From the NCBI GenBank assembly GCA_025980465.1, contig JAICXJ010000002.1, forward strand, positions 96,772 through 160,771: a DNA stretch of 64,000 nucleotides, in the 5' to 3' direction. Within the stretch, counting starts at the first letter, position 1, and every line of letters starts with the position of its first letter. The position numbers were made by a program, and so were the translations under genes. Of the stretch, positions 7,176 through 15,348 are shown piece after piece. The notes under the pieces were generated by a model. The model ran no database searches and had not been told where the DNA came from. It saw nothing but the letters and a program-made list of their open reading frames with translations. Origin of the DNA: Frankiales bacterium (GTDB lineage: Bacteria > Actinomycetota > Actinomycetes > JAFAQI01).

Positions 7176-8996
7176 CAGCCGCACCGCGGCAGCGGCGACG
7201 CTCAGGCGCACCCGATCGCCTGAGGTCAGCCGGCCGGTCATCTGCGTGGTGACGGGCGAATGCAGGACGAGTCTCGTCGTCGGGCCGAGACGCACCTCGA
7301 CGGATCGATGAGTCGGGAACTCCACGACATCGACCAACCTCGCGGGCAGCCGTCCCCGGCCATCGATGCGGATAACGGTGGGTTCCACCATGGCGATGAC
7401 CGGGATACCCGGTGGCAGGCCGGCGGTGTCAGCCGGTAGCAGGACGCCGTCGGCCGCAACCACCCGGTTCTTGCCGGCCACCTTCATCGCCAGGACATTC
7501 GGGATTCCGAGCAGCTGACCGACGAGCGGGCTTGCCGGGTGTCGGTACACGTCGGTGACCGAGCCGTGCTGCACGGTTGTGCCTTCGGCCAGGACGGCGA
7601 CATCGTCCGCGAGCATCGCGATGTCCGCCGGGTCGTGGGTGACGACGACCGTCGTCGTACCGATGTCGGCGAGCAGCGTCCGCAACAGCCGGCGCAACTC
7701 CATCCGGCCGGGTGTATCGAGACCGGTCAGCGGCTCATCAAGCAGCAGGAGATCGGGCTCGGCCGCAAGCGCGCGGGCCAGTGCCACCCGGCGTCGCTGG
7801 CCACCTGAGAGCTGATCGGGTCGACGGTCAGCCAGCGTGCGGAGTTCGAGGCGGTCCATCCAGTACGCCGCGACGGCGGGGTCGGTGCCGACCGCGAAGC
7901 TCACCTGATCGCCGACTGGGAGGTGCGGCAGCAGGCTCGGGTCCTGCGGGAGATAACCGACGCCGCGGCGCTGCACGGGCAGTGACGTGAGGTCCTGGTT
8001 GCCGAGCGTGACCGCGCCGCGATCGATGTCGACCAGCCCGGCCAGCGCTCGCATCGTCAGCGTCTTGCCGGCACCGCTGGCCCCGATCACGGCGAGGCAC
8101 CGGCGGGTGCTTGCCACCGCGTGCACGGCGAAGTCGCCGACCGACGCCCGCACGTCGAACTCGAGTGGCCGTCGCGCTGGGTGCGGACGGCCGCGATCCG
8201 CCAGGACGGCCACTGCCCGGCGTCGCACCAGCAACGCCGGCGTCCAGCGGGTTGCGGCGGCCGAACCGGCGAGGACCAGGAAGGCTGCGCCGAGCGCGGC
8301 TGCGGTGGGAAGCACGGTCGCGCTCAAGCCGGTCGAGCCGAACTGCACGTAGGTGAAGACCGGCAGTGAGTAAGGGTGGTAGGCGAGGACGACCGTGGCG
8401 CCGAACTCGCCGAAGCCGCGCAGCCACGCCAACAGCAGGCCCGCAGCGATGCCGGGCAGTGCAGCCGGGATAGCGACCTTGAGGAACCGGGCCGATCTGC
8501 CGTGGCCGAGGGTCGCCGCGACGTCATCAATGGCGGGATCCAGCGCCGCGAACGCCGACCGCGCCGCGATGACCAGAAAGGGTGCGGAGACGAAGAGCTG
8601 GGCGAGAACGATGCCGGCACGGTCGTCGGTAAGGCCGCCGCCGAAGAACCTGCCGACCGTCGAATACGGCCCGACCAGGTAGAGCAGCAGGATGCCGCTG
8701 ATCAATGGCGGCAACGCGATCGGCAGCTGGATTGCGACCCCGACGATCGCTGAGCGCCGCGATCTCCCCTGAGCCAGGAGATACGCGAGGGGTACGCCGA
8801 GAACCGCGAGCACTGCAGTCGCGATGGTGGCGGTCTCGGCGGACACCGCGAGCGCGGACCCGGTGCCCGGCGAGGCGACCCGGTTGGTCGTGGCAAGTCG
8901 GCCCAGGAAGTCGCCGATCGGGCTGAGCAGGTAGAGGGCCAGCAGGCCGCCGAGCCACGGAAGCGGCGAGCGCCACCAGCTCCGGGCCATCGTCAC
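7158..8996 (-). CDS. Molybdate ABC transporter, permease-ATPase fusion (ModB-ModC)
   Basis: This 612-residue protein combines two proteins that are usually separate. Residues 1-255 are a ModB-type permease with five or six membrane segments and the EAA-like loop (DDVAATLGHGRSARFLKVAI). Residues about 270-480 are an ABC ATPase with Walker A GASGAGKT, signature LSGGQRRRVALARALA and Walker B LLLLDEP. The C-terminal 110 residues look like a TOBE-type molybdate-binding regulatory domain. It starts at a GTG that overlaps the stop of the binding-protein gene (GTGA). Molybdate or tungstate import for the neighbouring formate dehydrogenase is the obvious role. Confidence 0.9.
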   Translation of the reverse strand: MTMARSWWRSPLPWLGGLLALYLLSPIGDFLGRLATTNRVASPGTGSALAVSAETATIATAVLAVLGVPLAYLLAQGRSRRSAIVGVAIQLPIALPPLISGILLLYLVGPYSTVGRFFGGGLTDDRAGIVLAQLFVSAPFLVIAARSAFAALDPAIDDVAATLGHGRSARFLKVAIPAALPGIAAGLLLAWLRGFGEFGATVVLAYHPYSLPVFTYVQFGSTGLSATVLPTAAALGAAFLVLAGSAAATRWTPALLVRRRAVAVLADRGRPHPARRPLEFDVRASVGDFAVHAVASTRRCLAVIGASGAGKTLTMRALAGLVDIDRGAVTLGNQDLTSLPVQRRGVGYLPQDPSLLPHLPVGDQVSFAVGTDPAVAAYWMDRLELRTLADRRPDQLSGGQRRRVALARALAAEPDLLLLDEPLTGLDTPGRMELRRLLRTLLADIGTTTVVVTHDPADIAMLADDVAVLAEGTTVQHGSVTDVYRHPASPLVGQLLGIPNVLAMKVAGKNRVVAADGVLLPADTAGLPPGIPVIAMVEPTVIRIDGRGRLPARLVDVVEFPTHRSVEVRLGPTTRLVLHSPVTTQMTGRLTSGDRVRLSVAAAAVRLSVADS

Positions 8997-9865
8997 TGCA
9001 GCAGTGACCGCAGGCTCGCCGGCACCGCCGCCGCGCTGCCGCTCACCACCGGGTGCTGCAGGTGCAAGCCGCCGGCAGCGAGCGCCGACCGTCCCGTGGT
9101 GAGGAGGTAGTGCACGAATGCGCTGCCCGCGGCGGGGTCACGCGCATGGTCCAGGACCGTGACGGTGAAGGTCGCGGCTTCGTGGACACGCCCCAGCGAC
9201 ACGGTGGGCAACTGGGCGGGAATCGCCTCAGTCGGGTAGAAGAAGCCGACATCAAGCTGTCCGGATTCGACTCGGCCGAGCAGGTCCTGCTCAGGGAAGA
9301 CGGCGGTGTGCTTCAGCGTCGACGCGGCGAAGTCGGGACGGAGGCGGTAGACCTGCTGGGCGGTGTGCAGCGCTGCGACGGTGAGCTTCCCCTTCGGATC
9401 GAGTGTGGGGTCGGTGACCCCGACCCGGATTCCGGGTTGCTGCAGGACGTCGTACCAGGGAGTGGTACGCAGCGCAGCGGCGAAGCGGCTCTTCGGGGAG
9501 TACCCGAGGACCAGGGGCGCGGTAGCGAAGCGGGCGTACCAACGCACCCAGTCGCCATTGCCCGATCCGATCAAGGTCGCGTCGACGGCCGGGTCGGCGC
9601 AGATGAAGACGTCGCCGCGCTTCACGTGGCCCTTGATCGCATTCGCGACCGACTGCGAGTCGGAGCCGTATCCCTGGTAGCCGTCGCCGGTGGCTCGTGA
9701 ATACCGCGGTCCGATCTGCTTCTCCATCAGGTTCACCAGCGAACCGGCGTACAGAACGTGAACCGTTCGCCTGCCTGCCGCGCCCGACCCGCCGCTCGAA
9801 CGGCAACCGGCGAGGCAGAGCATCAGCACCAACGCGCCGGCCAACGACCGCCGGGACCCGGTCAC
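8993..9865 (-). CDS. Molybdate/tungstate ABC transporter substrate-binding lipoprotein (ModA/WtpA-like)
   Basis: This 290-residue protein has an N-terminal lipoprotein signal (SRRSLAGALVLMLCLAGC) ending in a lipobox cysteine. It is therefore exported and lipid-anchored outside the membrane. The mature part starts with VHVLYAGSLVNLMEK and contains YGSDSQSVANAIKG and DVFICADPAVDATLIG, a pattern closer to tungstate/molybdate WtpA than to classical ModA. The GTG start overlaps the stop of the regulator gene by four bases. It feeds the fused ModBC transporter encoded just downstream. Confidence 0.88.
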   Translation of the reverse strand: MTGSRRSLAGALVLMLCLAGCRSSGGSGAAGRRTVHVLYAGSLVNLMEKQIGPRYSRATGDGYQGYGSDSQSVANAIKGHVKRGDVFICADPAVDATLIGSGNGDWVRWYARFATAPLVLGYSPKSRFAAALRTTPWYDVLQQPGIRVGVTDPTLDPKGKLTVAALHTAQQVYRLRPDFAASTLKHTAVFPEQDLLGRVESGQLDVGFFYPTEAIPAQLPTVSLGRVHEAATFTVTVLDHARDPAAGSAFVHYLLTTGRSALAAGGLHLQHPVVSGSAAAVPASLRSLLQ

Positions 9866-10269
9866 GGCGCGTCGCCGACTGGACGCTCCACGACCACATT
9901 GGTTGCCTTGATCGATGCGACGACCCGAACGCCGGCCTCGAGCCCGAGCTCGTCGGCCGCCTCGCGGCTGAGCAGGCTCACCACGCGATACCGGCCGCAC
10001 TGCATGTTGACCTGCGCCATCACCGAATCGGTCGTGATCCCGGTGACGATCCCGAGGAAGCGGTTGCGGCTGGAGGCCGACGCGGTGGGCGGGACCTCAC
10101 CCTCGGCCGCCAGTGATGCCGCGACTCGGGCCAGCTCGCGACCGTCGATCCGATTGGGCCCGTCGGTCTCGCCGAGTAGTTCGAGCCGGCCACTTTCCGC
10201 CCACCGCCGGACGGTGTCGTCGCTCACGTGCAGCAGCTCGGCAGCCTCGCGGATCGCGTAAGTCGGCAT
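9862..10269 (-). CDS. Molybdate-responsive regulator, MerR-like HTH plus TOBE (Mop) domain
   Basis: This 135-residue protein has an excisionase/MerR-like helix-turn-helix at residues 1-50 (YAIREAAELLHVSDDTVRRW, then AESGRLELLGETDGPNRI). A Mop/TOBE domain spans about 68-130 (SSRNRFLGIVTGITTDSVMA then QVNMQCGRYRVVSL). Mop domains bind molybdate oxyanions, so the protein probably senses molybdate and controls the uptake genes it is co-translated with, and perhaps divergent mobA. The start ATG at 10269 begins the HTH. Longer in-frame starts upstream would run across the divergent promoter. Confidence 0.85.
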   Translation of the reverse strand: MPTYAIREAAELLHVSDDTVRRWAESGRLELLGETDGPNRIDGRELARVAASLAAEGEVPPTASASSRNRFLGIVTGITTDSVMAQVNMQCGRYRVVSLLSREAADELGLEAGVRVVASIKATNVVVERPVGDAP

Positions 10270-10313
10270 GCCAGAGGCTATCTCCGCGGATGCGGAAGGT
10301 AAACTGCTTGCTC

Positions 10314-10331
10314 GGTCCGCAACTGCGGACC
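10314..10331. promoter_or_regulatory. Perfect inverted repeat between divergent Mo-regulator and mobA
   Basis: The sequence GGTCCGCA-AC-TGCGGACC is an 8-bp perfect inverted repeat with a two-base spacer. It sits in the 105-base divergent intergenic region between the molybdate regulator and mobA. A DNA-binding dimer such as the neighbouring HTH-Mop protein would suit it. It is a candidate operator; no biochemical evidence is available in the sequence itself. Confidence 0.45.
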
Positions 10332-10374
10332 ACGGCGTCGGTTGGGCGCCCTTCAACCGTGGTATGAGCAGCGC

Positions 10375-10902
10375 ATGACGATCGGCTTCGACGGTCTGGT
10401 CCTCGCCGGCGGCCGCGCCGCCCGGATGGGCCAGCCGAAGCCGGCGCTGGCCGTCGCCGGCCGGACGCTGTTGAGCAGCGCCGTCGGGGCGCTGAGGAAT
10501 GCCGGCGAGGTGATCGTCGTCGGACCCGGAGGCGACGTGCAGGAGGAGCCGCCGTACGGCGGACCGGTCGCCGCAGTTGCGGCCGGCCTACCGCTGCTGT
10601 CGGCTGGGGTGGTCGTCGTTCTCGCGGCTGATCTACCGTTCGTCACCGCTGCCGCCATCGAGACGTTGGTCCGTCACGCACCGGCCGTCGCGATCGACGA
10701 TGCCGGAAGGCCGCAGCTATTGCTTGCGGCGTACCGGACCGACGAGCTGCGGCTGGCCCTCCCGGCTGACCCGGCCGGCGCCTCCATGCGGACCGTTGTC
10801 AGTGGGATGGCGCTGCGGCGGGTGACCCTCGACGGGTCGCCTCCGCCGTGGTGGGACTGCGACACCCCGATTCAGCTGGCACAAGCGAGGAGCTGGAGAT
10901 GA
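10375..10902 (+). CDS. mobA: Molybdenum cofactor guanylyltransferase (MobA-like)
   Basis: This 175-residue protein carries the nucleotidyltransferase signature LVLAGGRAARMGQPKPAL at residues 8-25 and the metal-binding VVVLAADLPFVT near residue 87. MobA joins GMP to molybdopterin to make the guanine-dinucleotide cofactor (MGD) used by formate dehydrogenases of the FdhA type encoded here. The protein is short for the family (about 190). It overlaps the next small gene by four bases. Confidence 0.88.
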   Translation: MTIGFDGLVLAGGRAARMGQPKPALAVAGRTLLSSAVGALRNAGEVIVVGPGGDVQEEPPYGGPVAAVAAGLPLLSAGVVVVLAADLPFVTAAAIETLVRHAPAVAIDDAGRPQLLLAAYRTDELRLALPADPAGASMRTVVSGMALRRVTLDGSPPPWWDCDTPIQLAQARSWR

Positions 10903-11138
10903 CGCAAGCGGTGACGCTGCCGGAATGGATCGCTACGGTCTGCGACGCACTTCAGATCGATGCACCAGATTCGAAGGCAGTGCTCGACTTCACGCGCGAC
11001 GTTGCCCACCGGGTCGACCGGCCCGCCGCACCGCTGACTGCGCTGCTCGTCGGGCTCGCCGCCAACAGCAGCGACGACCTGCCGGCGCTGATGGATCGGG
11101 TGCGAACGCTCCTGCCGCCCGAGCCCGGCGTGACCTAG
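10899..11138 (+). CDS. DUF6457-like small protein coupled to mobA
   Basis: This 79-residue soluble helical protein contains LPEWIATVCDALQIDAPDSK and DFTRDVAHRVDRPAAPLTA then LLVGLAA. This resembles the actinobacterial DUF6457 proteins, which are found next to or fused to mobA or fdhD genes. Its ATG overlaps the mobA stop (ATGA). A helper role in molybdenum cofactor handling is inferred from this constant gene neighbourhood. No enzyme motif is visible. Confidence 0.75.
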   Translation: MTQAVTLPEWIATVCDALQIDAPDSKAVLDFTRDVAHRVDRPAAPLTALLVGLAANSSDDLPALMDRVRTLLPPEPGVT

Positions 11139-11150
11139 CGAATACCGCAG

Positions 11151-11194
11151 TTGTCAGCAGCAGCGGGTGCTCTAGCACCCGCTGCTGCTGACAA
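11151..11194. terminator. Long perfect hairpin between convergent genes (bidirectional terminator)
   Basis: A 21-base arm beginning TTGTCAGCAGCAGCGGGTGC is followed by a two-base loop (CT) and its exact reverse complement. It lies between the converging ends of the mobA operon and fdhD. No T-tract follows, as is usual in high-GC actinobacteria, so it would act as an intrinsic hairpin terminator in either direction. The perfection of a 21-bp stem is unusual. Confidence 0.75.
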
Positions 11195-11254
11195 CCCGGT
11201 CAGCCGACAACCCGGTCAGCCGACAACCCGGTCAGCCGGTCAGCCGGTCAGCCG
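11191..11254. repeat. Tandem 16-bp repeats decaying to 8-bp units at the fdhD 3' end
   Basis: ACAACCCGGTCAGCCG occurs three times in a row (11191, 11207, 11223), followed by two further copies of its last eight bases, GTCAGCCG (11239, 11247). The first unit begins in the right arm of the hairpin, and the last units form the final codons and stop of fdhD (RLTG end). Replication slippage is the likely origin, and it has probably changed the fdhD C-terminus. Confidence 0.8.
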
Positions 11255-12103
11255 GAGGCGGTGGGCGCCGGCGTAGACATTCATGGCGCCGCCGCGGGCG
11301 AAGCCGACCAGCGTCAGGCCGGCTTCGGAAGCAAGCTCGACGGCGAGACTTGACGGCGCTGACACAGCGACCAGTGCCGGGATTCCCGCCACGACCGCCT
11401 TCTGCACGAGTTCGAATGACGCACGTCCCGACACAGCCAGCAGGCACCCGGTCGCCGGCAGCCGGTCCTCCCGCAGTGCCCAGCCGATGACCTTGTCGAC
11501 GGCGTTGTGCCGGCCGACGTCCTCGCGTACGACGAGCGGCGCCTCGGCAGGGGAGCCAAACAATCCGGCCGCGTGTAAGCCGCCGGTCCGGTCGAAGACC
11601 GGCTGCGCGGCCCGCAGCGCATCGGGGAGTGCCGCGACGACTCCGGAGGACCATTCCGCGCAGTCGGCGGCCACGTCGTACGGCGAACGGGTCCGGACCT
11701 CCTCGATCGTGGTCCGTCCGCACAGTCCGCAAGCGCTCGTCATGAGCACCTGCCGCGCCGGCCGGGCGGCAGCCGCCTCCGGCGCGAGCACGACGTCAAT
11801 CACGTTGTAGCTGTTGACGTCGTCGGCTACCGCGCCGGCGCAGTACGCCGCGGCGCGCACCTCCTCTCGATGGCGGACGACGCCCTCACTGACGAGGAAT
11901 CCGAGAACCAGGTCGATGTCGTCACCCGGCGTGCGCATCGTCACGGTCAGCGGCTCCCCGTCGATGCGGATCTCCAGCGGCTCCTCGGCGGCGAGGGTGT
12001 CCGGCTGGGTCAGCACCGTCTCTGGCGGGCACCACTTGGTGACGCGGTGGCTGACGGTACGGCGGCCCACGGCAAGAGTATGGCCGCGATCACGGGCAGC
12101 CAA
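11240..12103 (-). CDS. fdhD: Formate dehydrogenase accessory sulfurtransferase FdhD
   Basis: This 287-residue protein carries the FdhD signature. The MTSACGLCG loop has Cys125 and Cys128, the cysteines that pass sulfur from IscS to the molybdenum cofactor. It also has [42 protein letters not shown] and [11 protein letters not shown]. FdhD is needed to activate formate dehydrogenase. The start is uncertain: ATG 12103 overlaps moaE by 14 bases, and GTG 12070 (VGRRTV) would remove 11 residues. The last codons lie in a tandem repeat. Confidence 0.93.
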   Translation of the reverse strand: MAARDRGHTLAVGRRTVSHRVTKWCPPETVLTQPDTLAAEEPLEIRIDGEPLTVTMRTPGDDIDLVLGFLVSEGVVRHREEVRAAAYCAGAVADDVNSYNVIDVVLAPEAAAARPARQVLMTSACGLCGRTTIEEVRTRSPYDVAADCAEWSSGVVAALPDALRAAQPVFDRTGGLHAAGLFGSPAEAPLVVREDVGRHNAVDKVIGWALREDRLPATGCLLAVSGRASFELVQKAVVAGIPALVAVSAPSSLAVELASEAGLTLVGFARGGAMNVYAGAHRLRLTG

Positions 12104-12500
12104 CCCACTCGCTGGTCCCGTCCGCGAATTGCTGCTCCTTCCAGATCGGGACCTGGGCCTTGAGGCTGTCGATCAGGTCGGTAGCCGCCGCGAGGGCTTC
12201 GTCGCGGTGAATGGCCGACACCGCGACGACGAGGGCGAGGTCACCGATCTCGAGGTGACCGCTCCGGTGCTCGGCGGCGACGACGACGACGTCACGGCCT
12301 GCGATCTGCTCGCAGACTTCCTCGAGCCTGGTCTCGGCCCTCGGATGCGCTTCGTAACACAAAGCGGTCACCGCCCGGCCCTGGTCGGCCGAGCGGACCG
12401 TGCCCACGAAGCAGCCAATGCCACCCGCGCTCGGGTCACCGACGAGGTCGAGGCAGGTCTGCGGCGATATCGGTTGCGCGCTCACCCTCGCCAGCGCCAC
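12090..12500 (-). CDS. moaE: Molybdopterin synthase catalytic subunit MoaE
   Basis: The 136-residue protein from GTG 12500 matches MoaE throughout: GCFVGTVRSADQGRAVTAL, CYEAHPRAETRLEEVC, AAEHRSGHLEIGDLALVVAV, SAIHRDEALAAATDLIDSLK and [17 protein letters not shown]. The KAQVPIWKEQ lysines form the active site. MoaE inserts sulfur carried by MoaD into precursor Z to form molybdopterin. No moaD is present in the window. ATG 12542 would add 14 residues without family match, so the GTG is preferred. It is transcribed with fdhD downstream. Confidence 0.9.
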   Translation of the reverse strand: MALARVSAQPISPQTCLDLVGDPSAGGIGCFVGTVRSADQGRAVTALCYEAHPRAETRLEEVCEQIAGRDVVVVAAEHRSGHLEIGDLALVVAVSAIHRDEALAAATDLIDSLKAQVPIWKEQQFADGTSEWVGCP

Positions 12501-12507
12501 TCGACCG

Positions 12508-12678
12508 CTAATGGTCGGCTCCCTGCAGTTGCTCGACCGCATGGCCGACCACCGGTGCGAGCGCTTCGATCCCGTCCCGGACGGCTCCGGGTGAGCCGGC
12601 GAGGGTGACGATCAGGGTCGTGCCCGCGACGCCGGTGCGCGCCAAGCGCGGCTTCAACCAGCCGCTCGGCCCGGACAT
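12508..12678 (-). pseudogene. C-terminal remnant of a MoaB/MogA molybdopterin biosynthesis gene
   Basis: The minus-strand frame ends in GVAGTTLIVTLAGSPGAVRD then GIEALAPVVGHAVEQLQGAD. This aligns well with the C-terminal quarter of MoaB/MogA-type molybdopterin adenylyltransferases (RGVAG.TLIVNLPGSP..VR(D/E)GL). Only about 56 residues remain. A TAG lies directly before the first ATG at 12678, and the N-terminal MoCF-binding domain is gone. Its place directly upstream of moaE fits an ancestral moaB-moaE order. It is almost certainly inactive. Confidence 0.75.
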
Positions 12679-12722
12679 CTAGGAGCGCCCGTGACCGGCG
12701 GTACCGAGCGCGGCGTCCGTAA

Positions 12723-13352
12723 GGCGATGCGTTCTTCAAGGCGTCCGACACGCCGGTGATCTATCGCGGCTCGTACGTGCCACTGAAGGGTGTGAAGGTC
12801 AGCGATGCCTACGCCTCCGTACTGCACATCTCGTTCGACGTACGCGGCGGCCTGCTGATCCGGCAGATCCGTCACTGCTCATCCCTGGGCTGATCCTCGG
12901 GCTCGTCACGGCGCACCTGATGATCGTGTGGCGGCAGAAGCACACCCAGTTCGCGCAACCGGGTTACACCGAGCGCAACGTCGTCGGCTCCCGGATGTAC
13001 CCGACCTACAGCGCGAAGAGCATCGGCCTGCTGTTCGCGGTCGTCGCAGCACTTGCGTATCTGGCGACCTTCGCTCAGGTCAATCCGATCTGGTTGTTCG
13101 GGCCGTACGATCCGGAGAAGGTCTCGGCCGGCTCCCAGCCGGACTGGTACATGTTCTGGCTCGAGGGCTCGCTGCGGCTGATGCCTCGCCGGGAGAGCCG
13201 TTTCATCGGCCACACCCTCGACTGGAACGTCGTCGTCCCGGCGGTAGCCCTACCGCTAGGCGCCTTCCTCGCGATGGACGTGTATCCGTTCCTCGAACGC
13301 TGGCTGACCCGCGACTACTCATCGCACGAGCTTCTGGATCGTCCTCGTCGTC
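12723..13352 (+). pseudogene. Decayed cytochrome bc1 complex cytochrome b (qcrB) remnant
   Basis: Two fragments in different frames match actinobacterial QcrB. The first, 12723-12893, reads FFKASDTPVIYRGSYVPLKG and AYASVLHISFDVRGGLL up to a TGA. The second, from 12878, reads LIPGLILGLVTAHLMIVWRQ, KHTQFAQPGYTERNVVG, INP-type NPIWLFGPYDPEKVSAGSQP, DWYMFWLEGSLRLMP and YPFLERWLTRD. The 5' third, the segment with the haem ligands and the 3' end are missing, and the frames change between the pieces. After LLDRPR at about 13352 the match stops. A third frame (13329-13508, hydrophobic FWIVLVVFLLTWSWC) closes at TGA 13508 and may be a further shifted tail. Confidence 0.85.
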
Positions 13353-13518
13353 TTCCTCCTTACCTGGTCGTGGTGCGGCCGACTGCAGACCACCGCACGC
13401 TGGGCGCCGCTGCAACCCAGCCCCCACGATCCCGTGCTGCTTCGCGCGAACGGCTACGTCGTGCCCGCGGAGCCGGTTCCGGGCGGTCGAAGTGCGCGGC
13501 GCGACTGACGAGCGACGC

Positions 13519-15348
13519 TCAACGAAGCGGCAGACCCACCAGCGCACCGAGTACGACGACCCCGACCATGAGCCACGCGACGTAGTCGCCGACATGACCG
13601 GAGTGCAGCGCCCGCATGCCGGACAGCCCGCGCTGGAACGGCGCGAGGACCGAGCGCAACCGCCGCCGTACCGCCTCGGCGTACCAGCCGGTCGCCGCGA
13701 CGCCGACCGCCAGCAGCGCCGAGACCAGGCCGAGGACGACGCCAGTCGTCGTCCAGTCGATGGCAGTCGGGTCATGGGCGACGGTCGGGTGAGCATGCCG
13801 GAGCGTCTCCGCGAGATAGCCGGCATGGTCGATCAACCTGGTGGCGCCGCCACCGATCGCGTGGATGGACGACGGGGCGAGGCCGAGGGCGAGGCAGCCG
13901 GCGATCAGGGCGATGATCGGTCCGACCAAGCTGGCTGAGCGCCGTCCGAATCGTTGTGTCGTCTCCGGCGTTTCCTCTTCGGCAGCGCTGTCCTCGGTCT
14001 GCCGAGGTCGCGGGCCGAGGCCGAGGAAGATCCGTCCGCCGGCTCGCAGCGCCGCCCCGCCGGTCATCGCCGACACCGCGACGAACAGCACGGGGCCGAA
14101 CCAGTAGCCGTCGGCGCTGAGCGCGTCCTCACCGATCGCCTTGCCCAACCCGGTGGCGAAGGGCGGGAGGCCCGCTAGCGCCAGCGAGGCGATCGCGAAG
14201 AGAGTGGCGGGCACCCGGGCATCCCGGGCCTTGCCGTGCAGCGCCGCCTCGTCGACACTGCCGTACCGGTTGAGCACCATCCCGGCGAGCAGGAAGAGTG
14301 CGCATTTCGCGCCGGCGTGCCCGGCGACGTAGACCGCCGCACCGGTCGTGCCGGACGCATCCATCGTTCCGGCAGCGCACATGAACAAGCCCATGTGAGC
14401 GATCGTGGAGAACGCCAGCAGCCGCTTGAGGTGCCGTTGTGCGAGGCACATGACTGATCCAACGAGTGCAGTTACGGCGCCGAGGACGATGAACGCACGG
14501 CGCATGTCCGAGGCCGGGATCACCCCCGCGAACGAGGTCCAATACACCCGAAGGACGCCGTAGAGACCGAGCTCGACCATCACACCTGAAAACAGCACGC
14601 AGACCGGTGTCGGCGCCGCGGCGTGGGCGTCGTCGAGCCAGAAGTGGAAGGGCACCGCGGCGGCTTTCACCAGCCAGCCGGTCATGATGAAGATGAACGC
14701 GACGACGATCAGCGCGTTCGGCCGCTGGTGGTCCAGGTTGGCGCCGATCTGCGCCAACCCGAGCTGGCTGGTCCGCGCGTACATCAGGCCGATCCCCATT
14801 AGCGTGATGTACGCGCCGAGTGAGTTGACGATCCCGAAGTTCAGCGCGCCCTGAAGTGCGCTGCGATCCTCGACCTTGAACCCCGTCAGCGCATACGCCG
14901 CGGCTCCCATCAACTCGAAGAAGACGAACATGTCGAACAGGTCGCCGGTAAGTGCGAAGCCGTTCATTCCGGCCAGGAAGAGCAGCATCAGGCACTGAAA
15001 GTGCGCATCCGCCGACTCGAAGTACCGAGCCGAGTAGATCAGTGCGAGCAGCATCAGGATCGCCGCGAGCAGCGCGACGCCCGCGCCGATGCGATCGACC
15101 ACGAGGACGATTCCCACCGGATGGCCGCCGCCGGGGAGCCAGTTGGCGACCCAGTTGATCACCCGGCCCCCGCTGCCGGCGAACAGGGCCGCGTCAAGCC
15201 CGACGACGGTGGTGGCTCCGGCGACTGCCACGGTGTCGACGACCACGCGCGGCGCCCGTTGACCGATCGAGAGCATCACGCAGGCGACAACGATCGGGAT
15301 CGCGATGGACAGTGGGGCGAGTTGGGCAAGCCCGTCGTTGAAGTGCAT
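13519..15348 (-). CDS. Mrp/MBH-type cation/proton antiporter subunit D
   Basis: This 609-residue protein has about 14 membrane helices and the proton-pumping family signature (NuoM/N-like). It has the TM5 glutamate in FVFFELMGAAAYAL and the TM7 lysine in TGWLVKAAAVPFHFWLDD followed by AHAAAPTPV. It is the large ion-translocating subunit of Mrp complexes, which exchange cytoplasmic Na+ or other cations for H+. The ATG overlaps the subunit C stop by one base (TGATG). It is the last gene of the operon, next to the qcrB remnant. The C-terminal 150 residues are longer than in minimal MrpD. Confidence 0.88.
   Translation of the reverse strand: MHFNDGLAQLAPLSIAIPIVVACVMLSIGQRAPRVVVDTVAVAGATTVVGLDAALFAGSGGRVINWVANWLPGGGHPVGIVLVVDRIGAGVALLAAILMLLALIYSARYFESADAHFQCLMLLFLAGMNGFALTGDLFDMFVFFELMGAAAYALTGFKVEDRSALQGALNFGIVNSLGAYITLMGIGLMYARTSQLGLAQIGANLDHQRPNALIVVAFIFIMTGWLVKAAAVPFHFWLDDAHAAAPTPVCVLFSGVMVELGLYGVLRVYWTSFAGVIPASDMRRAFIVLGAVTALVGSVMCLAQRHLKRLLAFSTIAHMGLFMCAAGTMDASGTTGAAVYVAGHAGAKCALFLLAGMVLNRYGSVDEAALHGKARDARVPATLFAIASLALAGLPPFATGLGKAIGEDALSADGYWFGPVLFVAVSAMTGGAALRAGGRIFLGLGPRPRQTEDSAAEEETPETTQRFGRRSASLVGPIIALIAGCLALGLAPSSIHAIGGGATRLIDHAGYLAETLRHAHPTVAHDPTAIDWTTTGVVLGLVSALLAVGVAATGWYAEAVRRRLRSVLAPFQRGLSGMRALHSGHVGDYVAWLMVGVVVLGALVGLPLR

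Noticed and set aside
12928..13938. 336-residue plus-strand open frame running from the qcrB remnant over the antiporter gene
   Set aside because: Its second half is antisense to the antiporter D subunit and its first half is out of frame with the qcrB match.
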